Assembly: GCA_015233285.1 (NCBI GenBank)
Contig: JADFYA010000114.1
Coordinates: 1 to 9,430 of the forward strand
Direction: 5' to 3'
DNA length: 9,430 nucleotides
DNA from: Deltaproteobacteria bacterium
GTDB taxonomy: Bacteria; Desulfobacterota; JADFXK01
The notes below the pieces were generated by a model, which worked only from the letters and a program-made list of their open reading frames with translations, did no database searches and was not told the origin of the DNA. This document shows, one piece after another, positions 1-7,922 of this stretch (its first letter is position 1; the number at the start of each line of letters is the position of its first letter). Made by a program: the position numbers and the translations under genes.

Positions 1-1298
1 GTAACCGGGAAACCCCCGTTGTCCGGGCCGTCAAGACGGCTGGGCCGGCAGTAGTCAATATCAGTACCGAGACAGTGGTCAAGCCCGGCCCCAGCCCTTT
101 TTCCGGTTTGCATAATGATCCTCTTTTTGAACGCTTCTTTCGTGACTTCTTTGAACCCAGCCGTCAATATACCATGACCAGCCTGGGGTCCGGAGTGATT
201 GTCGACGGCAAGAAAGGATTTGTGCTGACCAATTATCACGTGGTGGTCCGGGCCACTAAAATTACGGTGGCCTTGGGTGAAGATCGGACACTGGAAGCCA
301 CAGTGGTCGGGGTCGATCCCGACACGGATCTGGCGGTATTAAAGATCAACTCACCCAAGCCTCTCCCTTCGATTGCCATGGGTAACTCCGATGACTTGAT
401 GATCGGTGAAACCGCGATTGCCATTGGCAACCCCTTCGGGTTGTCCCACACGGTGACCGTAGGCGTGATCAGCGCCCTCCACCGTTCATTCAGGACGGGA
501 GACCGGACCTATCATGATTTTATCCAAACGGACGCCTCAATCAACCCCGGAAACAGCGGTGGTCCGTTGCTGAATATCGATGGCGAGCTGGTTGGGGTGA
601 CTACGGCGATTTATTCCCAGGCGGAAGGCATCGGCTTTGCCATTCCGATCAACAAAGCCCGGAGGATCACCAAGGATCTGATCGCCTATGGGGAGGTCCA
701 TGATGCCTGGTTAGGAGTGAATGTCCAGGACCTGACCGAGCGGTTGGGGCATAGCCTGGGGACGTCTACGACCACGGGGGCATTGGTCTCGGAAGTGATG
801 GACGGCAGCCCGGCCCAGTCCGGGGGGTTGAACCGGGGTGACGTGATTGTCGAGATCAATGGCCGGGCGGTTAAGTCTGCGGAGGATTACTACGAGCTAA
901 TCCGAAGTTTTGGTCCGGGCGACAGTGTCACCTTCACCTATTACCGCGGCAATGAAAAACGGCGGGTTGACATAAAGGCGAAAGAATTCCCCTCAGACAT
1001 GGCCATGAACCGGCTCCGGGACAGGTTAGGGGTGGCCGTGTCCAATATTGACCGGGACCAGATCCGGCGATATCGGTTGAAGACCGACGAGGGCGTAGTC
1101 ATCACCTCGATTAAACCTAATTCCCAGGCGGCTGAGGTTGGGTTTCACCCCGGCGATGTGATCGTCCGGATAGATGCCAAAGATGTCAACAACCTGGAAG
1201 AATTGACGGCGACCATGAAGAAACGCCGGCAACGCGGCCCGGCCACCCTGGTCGTCATTCGGAATGATACGGCCTACTACGTCCGGGTGGAATTGTAG
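1..1298 (+). CDS. htrA: HtrA/DegP-family periplasmic serine protease, 5' end outside window
   Basis: This is a trypsin-like serine protease of the HtrA/Do family, which degrades or refolds damaged envelope proteins. The frame is open from base 3, with 431 residues visible. A GTG at 75 is only an internal codon: the upstream codons encode TPVVRAVKTAGPAVVNIS, the usual start of the mature HtrA protease domain, so the true start and signal peptide precede the window. Counting from the codon at base 3, the catalytic triad is His79 in LTNYHVV (237-239), Asp109 in DPDTDLAVLKI (327-329) and Ser185 in NPGNSGGPL (555-557). PDZ1 covers about 235-330 and PDZ2 about 342-431, as in DegP/DegQ. The segment before GIGFAIP is a few residues shorter than in typical DegP, which may affect an active-site loop. 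The protein ends in a short hydrophobic VRVEL. The family call is firm; DegP versus DegQ versus DegS cannot be settled without the N-terminus, although two PDZ domains argue against DegS. Confidence 0.95.
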   Translation, partial: NRETPVVRAVKTAGPAVVNISTETVVKPGPSPFSGLHNDPLFERFFRDFFEPSRQYTMTSLGSGVIVDGKKGFVLTNYHVVVRATKITVALGEDRTLEATVVGVDPDTDLAVLKINSPKPLPSIAMGNSDDLMIGETAIAIGNPFGLSHTVTVGVISALHRSFRTGDRTYHDFIQTDASINPGNSGGPLLNIDGELVGVTTAIYSQAEGIGFAIPINKARRITKDLIAYGEVHDAWLGVNVQDLTERLGHSLGTSTTTGALVSEVMDGSPAQSGGLNRGDVIVEINGRAVKSAEDYYELIRSFGPGDSVTFTYYRGNEKRRVDIKAKEFPSDMAMNRLRDRLGVAVSNIDRDQIRRYRLKTDEGVVITSIKPNSQAAEVGFHPGDVIVRIDAKDVNNLEELTATMKKRRQRGPATLVVIRNDTAYYVRVEL

Positions 1299-1347
1299 GG
1301 TTCTTACCAAGTCATATTTATATTTTGAACCGGCATAATCGTCGCTT

Positions 1348-1377
1348 TTGACAAAGCCTGTTGTTGCGGGATTAAAT
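1348..1377 (+). promoter_or_regulatory. Candidate sigma-70 promoter of a small RNA unit
   Basis: A perfect -35 box TTGACA lies at 1348-1353. It is followed after 18 bases by TTAAAT at 1372-1377, four of six matches to the -10 consensus. Transcription would start near 1384, just before a structured stretch that ends in an intrinsic terminator. It lies about 50 bases after the protease stop codon and 585 bases before the kinase start. The -10 box is imperfect, so this is a prediction from sequence only. Confidence 0.45.
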
Positions 1378-1383
1378 TCTGTC

Positions 1384-1522
1384 CCAGGTCGGCGAAAGGC
1401 CATCCTCCGGCCAGACCATAGGAGATGGCTGACGAGGAACTGATAACCGGCGGGATGTTAAACAGATTATCCGAATTACCTTAGCCCTCTTGGATCTTTT
1501 CCGGGAGGGCTAACTGATTTTT
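1384..1522 (+). ncRNA. Candidate small structured non-coding RNA, about 140 nt
   Basis: No credible reading frame covers this stretch, but it has the layout of a free-standing small RNA gene: a predicted promoter just upstream, GC-rich complementary segments, and an intrinsic terminator at 1481-1522. Visible pairings are GGCC 1398-1401 with GGCC 1409-1412, enclosing a 7-nt loop AUCCUCC. A second hairpin joins 1412-1419 to 1425-1431, with a bulged A1415 and the loop AGGAG. The two loops are complementary, and a competing helix 1399-1408 with 1421-1429 (one bulged C) would replace both hairpins. A further possible helix, 1387-1393 with 1410-1417, is interleaved with that one, as in a pseudoknot. 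I could not match it to a known riboswitch or RNA class. It could instead be a cis leader of the protease-kinase gap, but the terminator and second promoter make that less likely. Confidence 0.4.
1481..1522 (+). terminator. Rho-independent terminator
   Basis: The arms 1481-1493 and 1501-1513 form a 13-bp stem: nine Watson-Crick pairs TTAGCCCTC/GAGGGCTAA, two G-T wobbles, and two G-C pairs closing the loop. The loop is 7 nt (1494-1500). A run of five T begins four bases after the stem (1518-1522). It would end the small RNA candidate and any read-through from the protease gene, which stops 182 bases upstream with no stronger hairpin in between. Confidence 0.75.
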
Positions 1523-1617
1523 CACCATAAGTTTACTTCCCAAAACAGAACAAATAACGGGATAGAAATAACTGCATTCTCCTATCGTGATCGACCTGAT
1601 TGAAGCTGGTTTTTACC

Positions 1618-1646
1618 TTGACAATTGAACCATGACCGAATAAATT
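1618..1646 (+). promoter_or_regulatory. Candidate sigma-70 promoter for the hybrid kinase gene
   Basis: TTGACA at 1618-1623 is a perfect -35 box. After a 17-base spacer comes TAAATT at 1641-1646, four of six matches to the -10 consensus. It lies downstream of the terminator at 1481-1522 and on the kinase strand. The start site would be near 1652, giving an untranslated leader of about 310 bases. No better promoter was seen closer to the start codon. Confidence 0.45.
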
Positions 1647-1650
1647 ACAA

Positions 1651-1675
1651 GGATGTAGATCTGATATCTCCATCC
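1651..1675 (+). promoter_or_regulatory. Inverted repeat at the predicted transcript start
   Basis: The arms 1651-1660 and 1666-1675 are complementary at nine of ten positions, with a single mismatch, around a 5-base loop. The repeat begins where transcription from the 1618 promoter would start. It could be an operator for a DNA-binding dimer or a 5'-terminal RNA hairpin. No T run follows, so it is not a terminator. Confidence 0.35.
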
Positions 1676-1948
1676 TATCCATTCGGAATAGAGATGATCG
1701 CTTCTGCGGTAATTATATCATAATTTTCGAGCACCAAATATTCCCCCCATTCTTAACCTACGACAATTTTCTTTATATCTTTGGTTATTGCCTTACAACT
1801 GGTTGCCGGAATATGAAATTCCGTATCACTATATTTCTGCCTAACAAATAAAGTTAACCGGCTAGGCTGACCGTTCGTTCTAATTCAAATGCAGCTACAA
1901 CGTATCATAATGCTCACTCGATTGGTGTAATAGGGCCTTTTTCGCAGT
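1676..1948 (+). other. Non-coding AT-rich leader of the kinase gene
   Basis: No credible gene was seen here on either strand. The stretch is AT-rich, unlike the protease gene before it. It holds two short inverted repeats: AATTAT (1711-1716) with ATAATT (1720-1725) around 3 bases, and CGGAAT (1807-1812) with ATTCCG (1818-1823) around 5 bases. Either might bind a regulator; neither matches an operator I recognise. Confidence 0.5.
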
Positions 1949-1955
1949 AAGGAGG
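1949..1955 (+). promoter_or_regulatory. Strong Shine-Dalgarno site of the kinase gene
   Basis: AAGGAGG, an uninterrupted match to the 16S anti-SD, ends six bases before the ATG at 1962. It fixes that start with little doubt. Confidence 0.9.
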
Positions 1956-1961
1956 AAGACG

Positions 1962-4900
1962 ATGCCTGGGAAAAATCGTGGTCCAAGCCGAAGTAGAGAT
2001 TTGCGCAGGTTGGCGGAGGAGGCACTGCGAGAAGTCCCCTTTCCTGATTTAGAGACGCTGTCGCCCGATACCATAAAACAGTTGCTCCGCGAACTGCGGG
2101 TACATCAGATAGAGTTGGAGATGCAAAATGAGCAATTGCGCCAAACTCAGATCGAATTGGAGGACTCTCAGACCCGGTACTTTGACCTGTACGATCTGGC
2201 TCCGGTCGGATATTTTACGGTAAGTGAAAAAGGGTTGATCCTGGAGTCCAATCTCAAGGGCGCCGACTTGTTTGGCCTGCTCAAAAACGAACTGACCAAC
2301 CAGCCGTTAAGCCGCTTTATTCTCCCTGAAGATCAGAGCGTCTATTACCATCATCACCGGAAGCTTTTCGAGTTGGGTGCGCCACAGGTATGCGAGCTGC
2401 GGATGGTCCACCGGGGTGTTACACATTTTTGGGCGCGGCTGGAGGCAACCGTGGCCCAAGATTCTGAAACGGGCACATCTGTGGTCCGCTCCGTGATCAG
2501 AGACGTCACCGAACGCAAGCAGATGGAAGAAAGATTGCTTAAAAGCGAAGAACGCTATAAAAAGATAATCAATGCCGTAACTGCATGTACCTATTCAGTA
2601 AAAGTAATCGATGGCCGTCCGGTGTCAACCGAACACAGCCCTGCATGTCTTGCAGTCACGGGGTACGTTCAAGATGATTTCAGCTCTGATCTAAATTTAT
2701 GGCATTGTATGATCCACCCGGATGATAGGGCAATGGTTGAAGACGCTCTTTCAAAAATGTATGCCGGAGACCAAATACCCTATTTAGAGTACCGCCTGAC
2801 AAAGAAGGATCGGTCCGTGATATGGATTAGAGACACCATTGTTCCATTTTATGATGACCTAGGAAATCTAGTTCAATACGACGGTTTGGTGGAAGATATC
2901 TCCGAACGTAAACACCATGAAACCTCGGTAAGTTCAATCACTGATGAACTGAATACGATATTTAACTCTGTTTCGGCCGGCATCTGGTACAAAGATACTA
3001 AGAATAATGTCCTTAGAATTAATAAACATGGGGCCGACAGTATTGGTTTACGAGTTGAGGATATCGAAGGAAAGAACAATTATGAGTTCATGCCTGATTA
3101 TTCTGATCGATACTATATGGATGACTTAGAAGTTATTAATTCCGGTAATCCTAAATTAGGAATAATAGAAGAGGCGCTAAATGCATCGGGTGAACATAGA
3201 CTGTTTCAAACCGATAAACTTCCCATTAAGGACAATGAAGGAAACGTAACTAGAATTATTGCATTTTCTCTTGATATTACTGATCAAAAAAAAGCGGAAG
3301 AAGAGCTTCGAAGAAGTAATGAACGATTTGAGTTGGCAGTTGGAGGAACGAATGACGGCATTTGGGATTGGGATGTCATTAAAAACACGAGCTACCTATC
3401 AGACCGGTGGTATGAACTACTTGGTTATGAGCCTCATGAATTGCCCCATGGGATTGAAGCCTTTGAGTCTCTTTTGCATCCAGAGGAAAAAGAACGGGTG
3501 CTTGAATGTGTGCGCCTGAATCTTGAAGCCCATGTACCATATAACACTGAACATAGACTGCGCACCAAGAGCGGCGAATATCGCTGGTTCCGATCACGAG
3601 GAAATGCCGTTTGGGATGAATCGGGTAAGCCTTTTCGTATGGTGGGGTCTATTTCCGACATCACCGATCTCAAGCAGGCGGAGGAAACGCTTAAGAACCA
3701 GAATAAGAGACTTCAAAACATTATCGTAGACATGGGAACGGGTACATGGGAATTGAATATCCAAACGGGCGAAATGGTTCTTAATGATCAATGGGCGGCA
3801 TTAGCCGGTTATACTCTTGAAGAACTGCAGCCGAATAGTCTTGAGACATGGACGCGGCTTACTCATGCTGATGACTTGAAGGAATCTAATGCCCTTTTAC
3901 AAAAACATTTACTAGGCGAGATAGAATATTATTCTTTCGACTGCCGGATTAAGCATAGAGACGGTTCATGGGTTTGGGTGTTGGATCGCGGCAAAATCGT
4001 AGATTGGGATGAAAATGGCAACCCATTGAAAATATTTGGCACTCGCGTTGATATCACCGAACGCAAACGCATCGAGGAGATGCTGCGGCAATCTAATCGT
4101 TTGTTGGAGATTACTGATCGCATCAACAGGGTATTTCTCTTTAATCCAGACGACAAAATGTATGCAGAAGTTCTACAGATTATCCTTCAACTTCTGGACA
4201 GCGAGTTTGGGACGTTTGGATACTTCGACGACAGTGGGTCATTTGTGGCTCCAGCCGTTACTCGACATGTTTACTGGGAAAAATGCAATGTGCCAGATAA
4301 GGACATCATTTTTCAGAAGGGGACCTTCAGTGGCATTTGGGGCAGCACCATTAAAGAGAGGATCACTAAAATTTCAAATGAAGGTCCATTCAGCACTCCG
4401 CCAGGCCATATTCCGATCAAGAATACGATGGTCACTCCAATTGTTTTTCAGGATCAAGTGATCAGCACCATCCACCTGGCGAACAAACCGGGTGGGTACG
4501 GTGAGGAAGACAGAGCAATGTTGGAGATAATAGCGAACCAAATCGCCCCGGTCCTCAATGCCAGATTGCATAGAGACAGACGAGACAAAGAACGCAAGTT
4601 GGCGGAGGAGGCGCTGCGGGTTTCCCTGACGAAGTACCAAACCCTTTTTAATTCTTTGCCGTTAGGGGTAACCGTATCAGATGAAACAGGTGGAATATTG
4701 GAAAGCAATCTGGTGGCTGAAAGAATTCTCGGCGTTCAGATGGAAGACCATTTACGACGCACGATTGATGCCACCGCTTGGAGAATTATTCGACCGGACG
4801 GAACGTCCATGCCGCCGGCAGAATTTACATCTGCCCGGGCGTTAAAAGAAAATCGCCTTATAGAAAATGTTGAGATGGGCATTGTCAGACCACAGGGCGA

Positions 4901-7859
4901 AGTTACCTGGTTGAGTGTTACCGCAGCTCCGGTTCCATTGGAAGGATATGGAGTAATCAGCGCTTATCTTGATATCTCTAGACGAAAGAGTATTGAAACG
5001 GCGTTGAGTGAGAGCGAGAAACTCTATCGCTCCTTGTTCGAAAACATGATGAATGGTTTTGCCTATTGCCGGATGTTATATCAAAACGGGGAACCCCACG
5101 ACTTCATCTACCTGGCCGTCAATGATGCTTTTGAATCGCAGACTGGACTGAAGGACGTCGTTGGCAGGCATGTGACTGAAATTGTTCCAGGTATCCGAGA
5201 AGCTGACCCCCAAATTTTCGAGATTTACGCCCGGGTCGCTAAGACTGGTCAACCTGAACGTTTCGAGATATTTGTCGAAGCCTTGCAAATGTGGCTCTCA
5301 ATTTCAGTTTATAGCCCGGCGTACGAACATTTTGTGGCTGTGTTCGATGTGGTTACCGAACGTAAGCTGGCGGAGAAGGTGCTACAGAATAGTGATGAGC
5401 GTTACCAGGCTCTAATTCGAACGTCCATGGACGGCTTCTTGGCACTAGACATGGAAGGACGCATTCTGGAGGTTAACGATGCCTACTGCGCCGTGAGCGG
5501 TTACTCCAGGGAGGCTTTGCTCTCCATGCACATTTCCGATCTGGAGGACGAGGAGTCGCCCGAGCAGGTCCGCAGACATATTCAACTCGTCATGACCCAG
5601 GGGTGGGATCGATTCGAGTCAAGACACCGCATCTACGACGGATCTGTCATTCATGTACAAATCAGTGCGGTGTTCGTTACTTCCCAGAATCTGATAATGG
5701 TCTTAATAAACGACGTCACCGAACGCAGACGGATAGAGGATACGCTGAAAAATCTTTCCCGGCGTTTTCAAATCATTCTTTCAACTATTTATAGTGGTAT
5801 TCTTATGGTGAGTGATGACAACCGGGTAGAATTTGTCAACCAAGCGTTCTGCGGCCAGTTCGAGTTAGACGATTTACCGGAAGATCTACTTGGATTGTCT
5901 GCTCCGGAAATGATTCAAAAAATCAGAAACGTCTTTGCCAATCCAGCCGACGAAATTACCCGTATCCAGGAATTGGTAGCTAACGGCCAACCCATAAAGG
6001 GGGAGGAAATTACTATCAGGGATAACCGGTCATACGTGCGGGACTTCATTCCTATCGTTATTGATGGGAAGCAGTATGGTCGCTTATGGCATCACCATGA
6101 TATCACCGACCTTAAGAGGGTGGAATCGGAATTAAAAGAAGCCAAGGTAATAGCCGAGGCTCATGCCGAAGAGCTTAGGCAAGCCCTCAACGTATCGGAA
6201 ACTCTCCAGCTTAATTTAGAGAAAGCAAAGAAAGAACTTGAAAAATTAGCCGAACAGGCTGATCAAGCCAACCGGGCAAAGAGCGAATTCTTGGCCAATA
6301 TGAGTCACGAAATTAGAACACCTTTAAATGCCATCGTTGGGTTTAATAAATTGTTATTAGATAGTAACTTACCCACCAGACAAAAATCGTTTGCTGAAGC
6401 GGTTAGCCAGGCCGTTGATCATCTTTTGCTGATTATAAATGACATATTAGATTTTTCTAAAATTGAATCCGGAAAAACACAGATCGATTTAGTTGGTTTT
6501 TTTCCTGAGAACTTGTTCAAAGAAACCATCAAAATGTTTCAACCATTGGCAGATAAAAAACAACTTGGTCTTTGCCTGGAAATATCCTCACCTTTGCCCA
6601 AAGTATTGATCGGAGATGAAGTAAAACTTAGGCAGGTATTGATCAACCTTTTGGGTAACGCTGTTAAATTTACGCATTCCGGTTCTATTGAAGTCAAAGT
6701 TAGTAGATATGATAACTCGATTTCTCTGACTCAAAATGAAAAAGACCTGGCCATCTTAATTTCAGTGGAAGACACGGGGGTCGGCATTCCCCCGGAGCAA
6801 CTAAATAGAATATTTGGAGCTTTTTTTCAAGGAGACGTTTCTTCGACCAAACGATACAGCGGCACAGGATTGGGCTTGGCCATAACCAAGCGGCTAGTGG
6901 AAATCATGGGCGGTAGCATCTGGGTGGAGAGCCGTCCCAATGTGGGATCAACTTTTTACTTTACGGCAAGGTTCGGAATCGGGTCGGAATCGGATATTAT
7001 TACCGATGAGCCGGCAGACCAACATAAACCTTTGACGCTCAATCCCCTGAGAATACTTCTGGCTGAAGATGATTTATTAAATCAGATGTTGGAAACAACG
7101 GTCCTCCAGTGCCAGGGGCACACGGTAACTGTGGCTAATAATGGGAAAGAGGTCCTTGATCTTTTGAATAGAGAGATATTTGACCTGATCTTGATGGACG
7201 TGTCCATGCCTGAAATGGGCGGAATAGAGGCTACAAGAGAAATAAGAAACTCTTTATCAAATAATTTTGATAGAAATATTAAAATCATAGCCCAGACAGC
7301 TCACGCCGTTAAAGGAGATAGGGAAAAACTTCTTGAGGCTGGGATGGACGGCTATATCTCTAAACCCATTGATGTGGATCAGCTAATTCAGGAAATTGCC
7401 AAGATTGCGCCGGGATTTGTTAATCGGCACACATCCACCGGTAGACAGACCGATAAGGATACCCGTAACCAGTCTACCAGAATAGACGAAGGTAAGCATC
7501 CCGTCATTGACGTCAATGCATTAAGAATAAGATTTTATGGGCAAGAAGATTTTTTTGTACAAATACTAAGCATATTTTTTGAAGAATTTCCGAAACGGAT
7601 GACAGCCATAAATACAGCTATCGAGGTTGGCGACTTTGCCAAACTATCCCTCCTGGCGCACTCATTTAAAGGCGTGGCCGCGACAGTTTGTGCTCCGGAG
7701 ATAGCAGGTTGTGCTGACAGAATCTACCAGGCGGCGCTGGAAAACGATTTGGAAGAAGCAAAATCACATGTGAAAGAACTTAATCTCGCACTTGATAGGG
7801 TCCGAACTATTTCTGTTGAGGACCTTTTCCATGAAATGCCAACCGGTAAGCATTCTTGA
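1962..7859 (+). CDS. Soluble multi-PAS/GAF hybrid histidine kinase with receiver and Hpt
   Basis: This cytoplasmic sensor kinase would autophosphorylate, then pass phosphate through its own receiver and Hpt to a separate response regulator. Its 1965 residues hold no membrane segment or signal peptide. Residues 31-70 form a coiled coil with the VHQIELEMQNE motif common before PAS domains. PAS-like modules lie at about 73-187, 197-315, 323-440, 452-570, 582-700, 887-1008, 1017-1133, 1145-1255 and 1263-1383, most ending in a D-I/V-T/S-x-R-K motif. A GAF domain covers about 715-868. A coiled coil (1384-1440) leads to HisKA with phospho-acceptor His1449 in SHEIRTPLNAIVG. HATPase_c (about 1548-1660) shows the N box at Asn1566, DTGVGI at Asp1604 and GTGLGL from Gly1634. 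The receiver (about 1696-1815) has acidic residues Glu1702-Asp1704, phospho-acceptor Asp1746, Thr1779 and Lys1801. The Hpt (about 1855-1950) has His1900 in LAHSFKGVAA. All relay residues are present, so it should be active. It is far longer than typical hybrid kinases, and no partner regulator lies nearby. The ligands of the PAS and GAF domains cannot be read from the sequence. Confidence 0.95.
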   Translation: MPGKNRGPSRSRDLRRLAEEALREVPFPDLETLSPDTIKQLLRELRVHQIELEMQNEQLRQTQIELEDSQTRYFDLYDLAPVGYFTVSEKGLILESNLKGADLFGLLKNELTNQPLSRFILPEDQSVYYHHHRKLFELGAPQVCELRMVHRGVTHFWARLEATVAQDSETGTSVVRSVIRDVTERKQMEERLLKSEERYKKIINAVTACTYSVKVIDGRPVSTEHSPACLAVTGYVQDDFSSDLNLWHCMIHPDDRAMVEDALSKMYAGDQIPYLEYRLTKKDRSVIWIRDTIVPFYDDLGNLVQYDGLVEDISERKHHETSVSSITDELNTIFNSVSAGIWYKDTKNNVLRINKHGADSIGLRVEDIEGKNNYEFMPDYSDRYYMDDLEVINSGNPKLGIIEEALNASGEHRLFQTDKLPIKDNEGNVTRIIAFSLDITDQKKAEEELRRSNERFELAVGGTNDGIWDWDVIKNTSYLSDRWYELLGYEPHELPHGIEAFESLLHPEEKERVLECVRLNLEAHVPYNTEHRLRTKSGEYRWFRSRGNAVWDESGKPFRMVGSISDITDLKQAEETLKNQNKRLQNIIVDMGTGTWELNIQTGEMVLNDQWAALAGYTLEELQPNSLETWTRLTHADDLKESNALLQKHLLGEIEYYSFDCRIKHRDGSWVWVLDRGKIVDWDENGNPLKIFGTRVDITERKRIEEMLRQSNRLLEITDRINRVFLFNPDDKMYAEVLQIILQLLDSEFGTFGYFDDSGSFVAPAVTRHVYWEKCNVPDKDIIFQKGTFSGIWGSTIKERITKISNEGPFSTPPGHIPIKNTMVTPIVFQDQVISTIHLANKPGGYGEEDRAMLEIIANQIAPVLNARLHRDRRDKERKLAEEALRVSLTKYQTLFNSLPLGVTVSDETGGILESNLVAERILGVQMEDHLRRTIDATAWRIIRPDGTSMPPAEFTSARALKENRLIENVEMGIVRPQGEVTWLSVTAAPVPLEGYGVISAYLDISRRKSIETALSESEKLYRSLFENMMNGFAYCRMLYQNGEPHDFIYLAVNDAFESQTGLKDVVGRHVTEIVPGIREADPQIFEIYARVAKTGQPERFEIFVEALQMWLSISVYSPAYEHFVAVFDVVTERKLAEKVLQNSDERYQALIRTSMDGFLALDMEGRILEVNDAYCAVSGYSREALLSMHISDLEDEESPEQVRRHIQLVMTQGWDRFESRHRIYDGSVIHVQISAVFVTSQNLIMVLINDVTERRRIEDTLKNLSRRFQIILSTIYSGILMVSDDNRVEFVNQAFCGQFELDDLPEDLLGLSAPEMIQKIRNVFANPADEITRIQELVANGQPIKGEEITIRDNRSYVRDFIPIVIDGKQYGRLWHHHDITDLKRVESELKEAKVIAEAHAEELRQALNVSETLQLNLEKAKKELEKLAEQADQANRAKSEFLANMSHEIRTPLNAIVGFNKLLLDSNLPTRQKSFAEAVSQAVDHLLLIINDILDFSKIESGKTQIDLVGFFPENLFKETIKMFQPLADKKQLGLCLEISSPLPKVLIGDEVKLRQVLINLLGNAVKFTHSGSIEVKVSRYDNSISLTQNEKDLAILISVEDTGVGIPPEQLNRIFGAFFQGDVSSTKRYSGTGLGLAITKRLVEIMGGSIWVESRPNVGSTFYFTARFGIGSESDIITDEPADQHKPLTLNPLRILLAEDDLLNQMLETTVLQCQGHTVTVANNGKEVLDLLNREIFDLILMDVSMPEMGGIEATREIRNSLSNNFDRNIKIIAQTAHAVKGDREKLLEAGMDGYISKPIDVDQLIQEIAKIAPGFVNRHTSTGRQTDKDTRNQSTRIDEGKHPVIDVNALRIRFYGQEDFFVQILSIFFEEFPKRMTAINTAIEVGDFAKLSLLAHSFKGVAATVCAPEIAGCADRIYQAALENDLEEAKSHVKELNLALDRVRTISVEDLFHEMPTGKHS

Positions 7860-7887
7860 ATCAGAGTTTTTGAAGGATGGCGCTTCG

Positions 7888-7922
7888 CTGACCCTGGACA
7901 AAGGCGTACGCCTGGAAGTCAG
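7888..7922. other. Palindromic stretch between convergent genes
   Basis: CTGAC (7888-7892) is complementary to GTCAG (7918-7922). Between them lies a perfect 12-base palindrome, AGGCGTACGCCT (7902-7913). It sits in the 59-base gap between the kinase stop and the minus-strand gene end. No T run follows in the gap on either strand, so it is not a standard intrinsic terminator, though it may help end transcription from both sides. Confidence 0.3.

Noticed and set aside
75..77. GTG at 75 as the start of the protease gene
   Set aside because: The frame is open upstream to the window edge and encodes the conserved HtrA segment AVKTAGPAVVNIS, so 75 is internal.
1026..1403. Open frame of 125 codons on the minus strand over the protease 3' end
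   Set aside because: It lies opposite the well-supported second PDZ domain and shows no recognisable motif; it is an antisense shadow.
1394..1436. Hammerhead ribozyme, suggested by GAAA at 1394 and CTGACGA at 1429
   Set aside because: The U-H cleavage dinucleotide is missing after the would-be stem III (AG is present), and stem I and II partners do not form.
1380..1460. Cyclic-di-GMP (GEMM) riboswitch, suggested by CGAAAGG and CCTCCGGCC
   Set aside because: The conserved GACGCAAAGCC core and the tetraloop receptor arrangement are absent; the likeness is limited to short GC-rich pieces.
1921..1945. Sigma-54 promoter near GGGCC...CGC before the kinase
   Set aside because: The spacing between the GG and GC elements is eight bases instead of ten and the flanking consensus is poor.
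4036..4461. Open frame of 141 codons on the plus strand inside the kinase gene
   Set aside because: It overlaps the GAF domain in another frame, has no ribosome site, and its residues resemble no domain.
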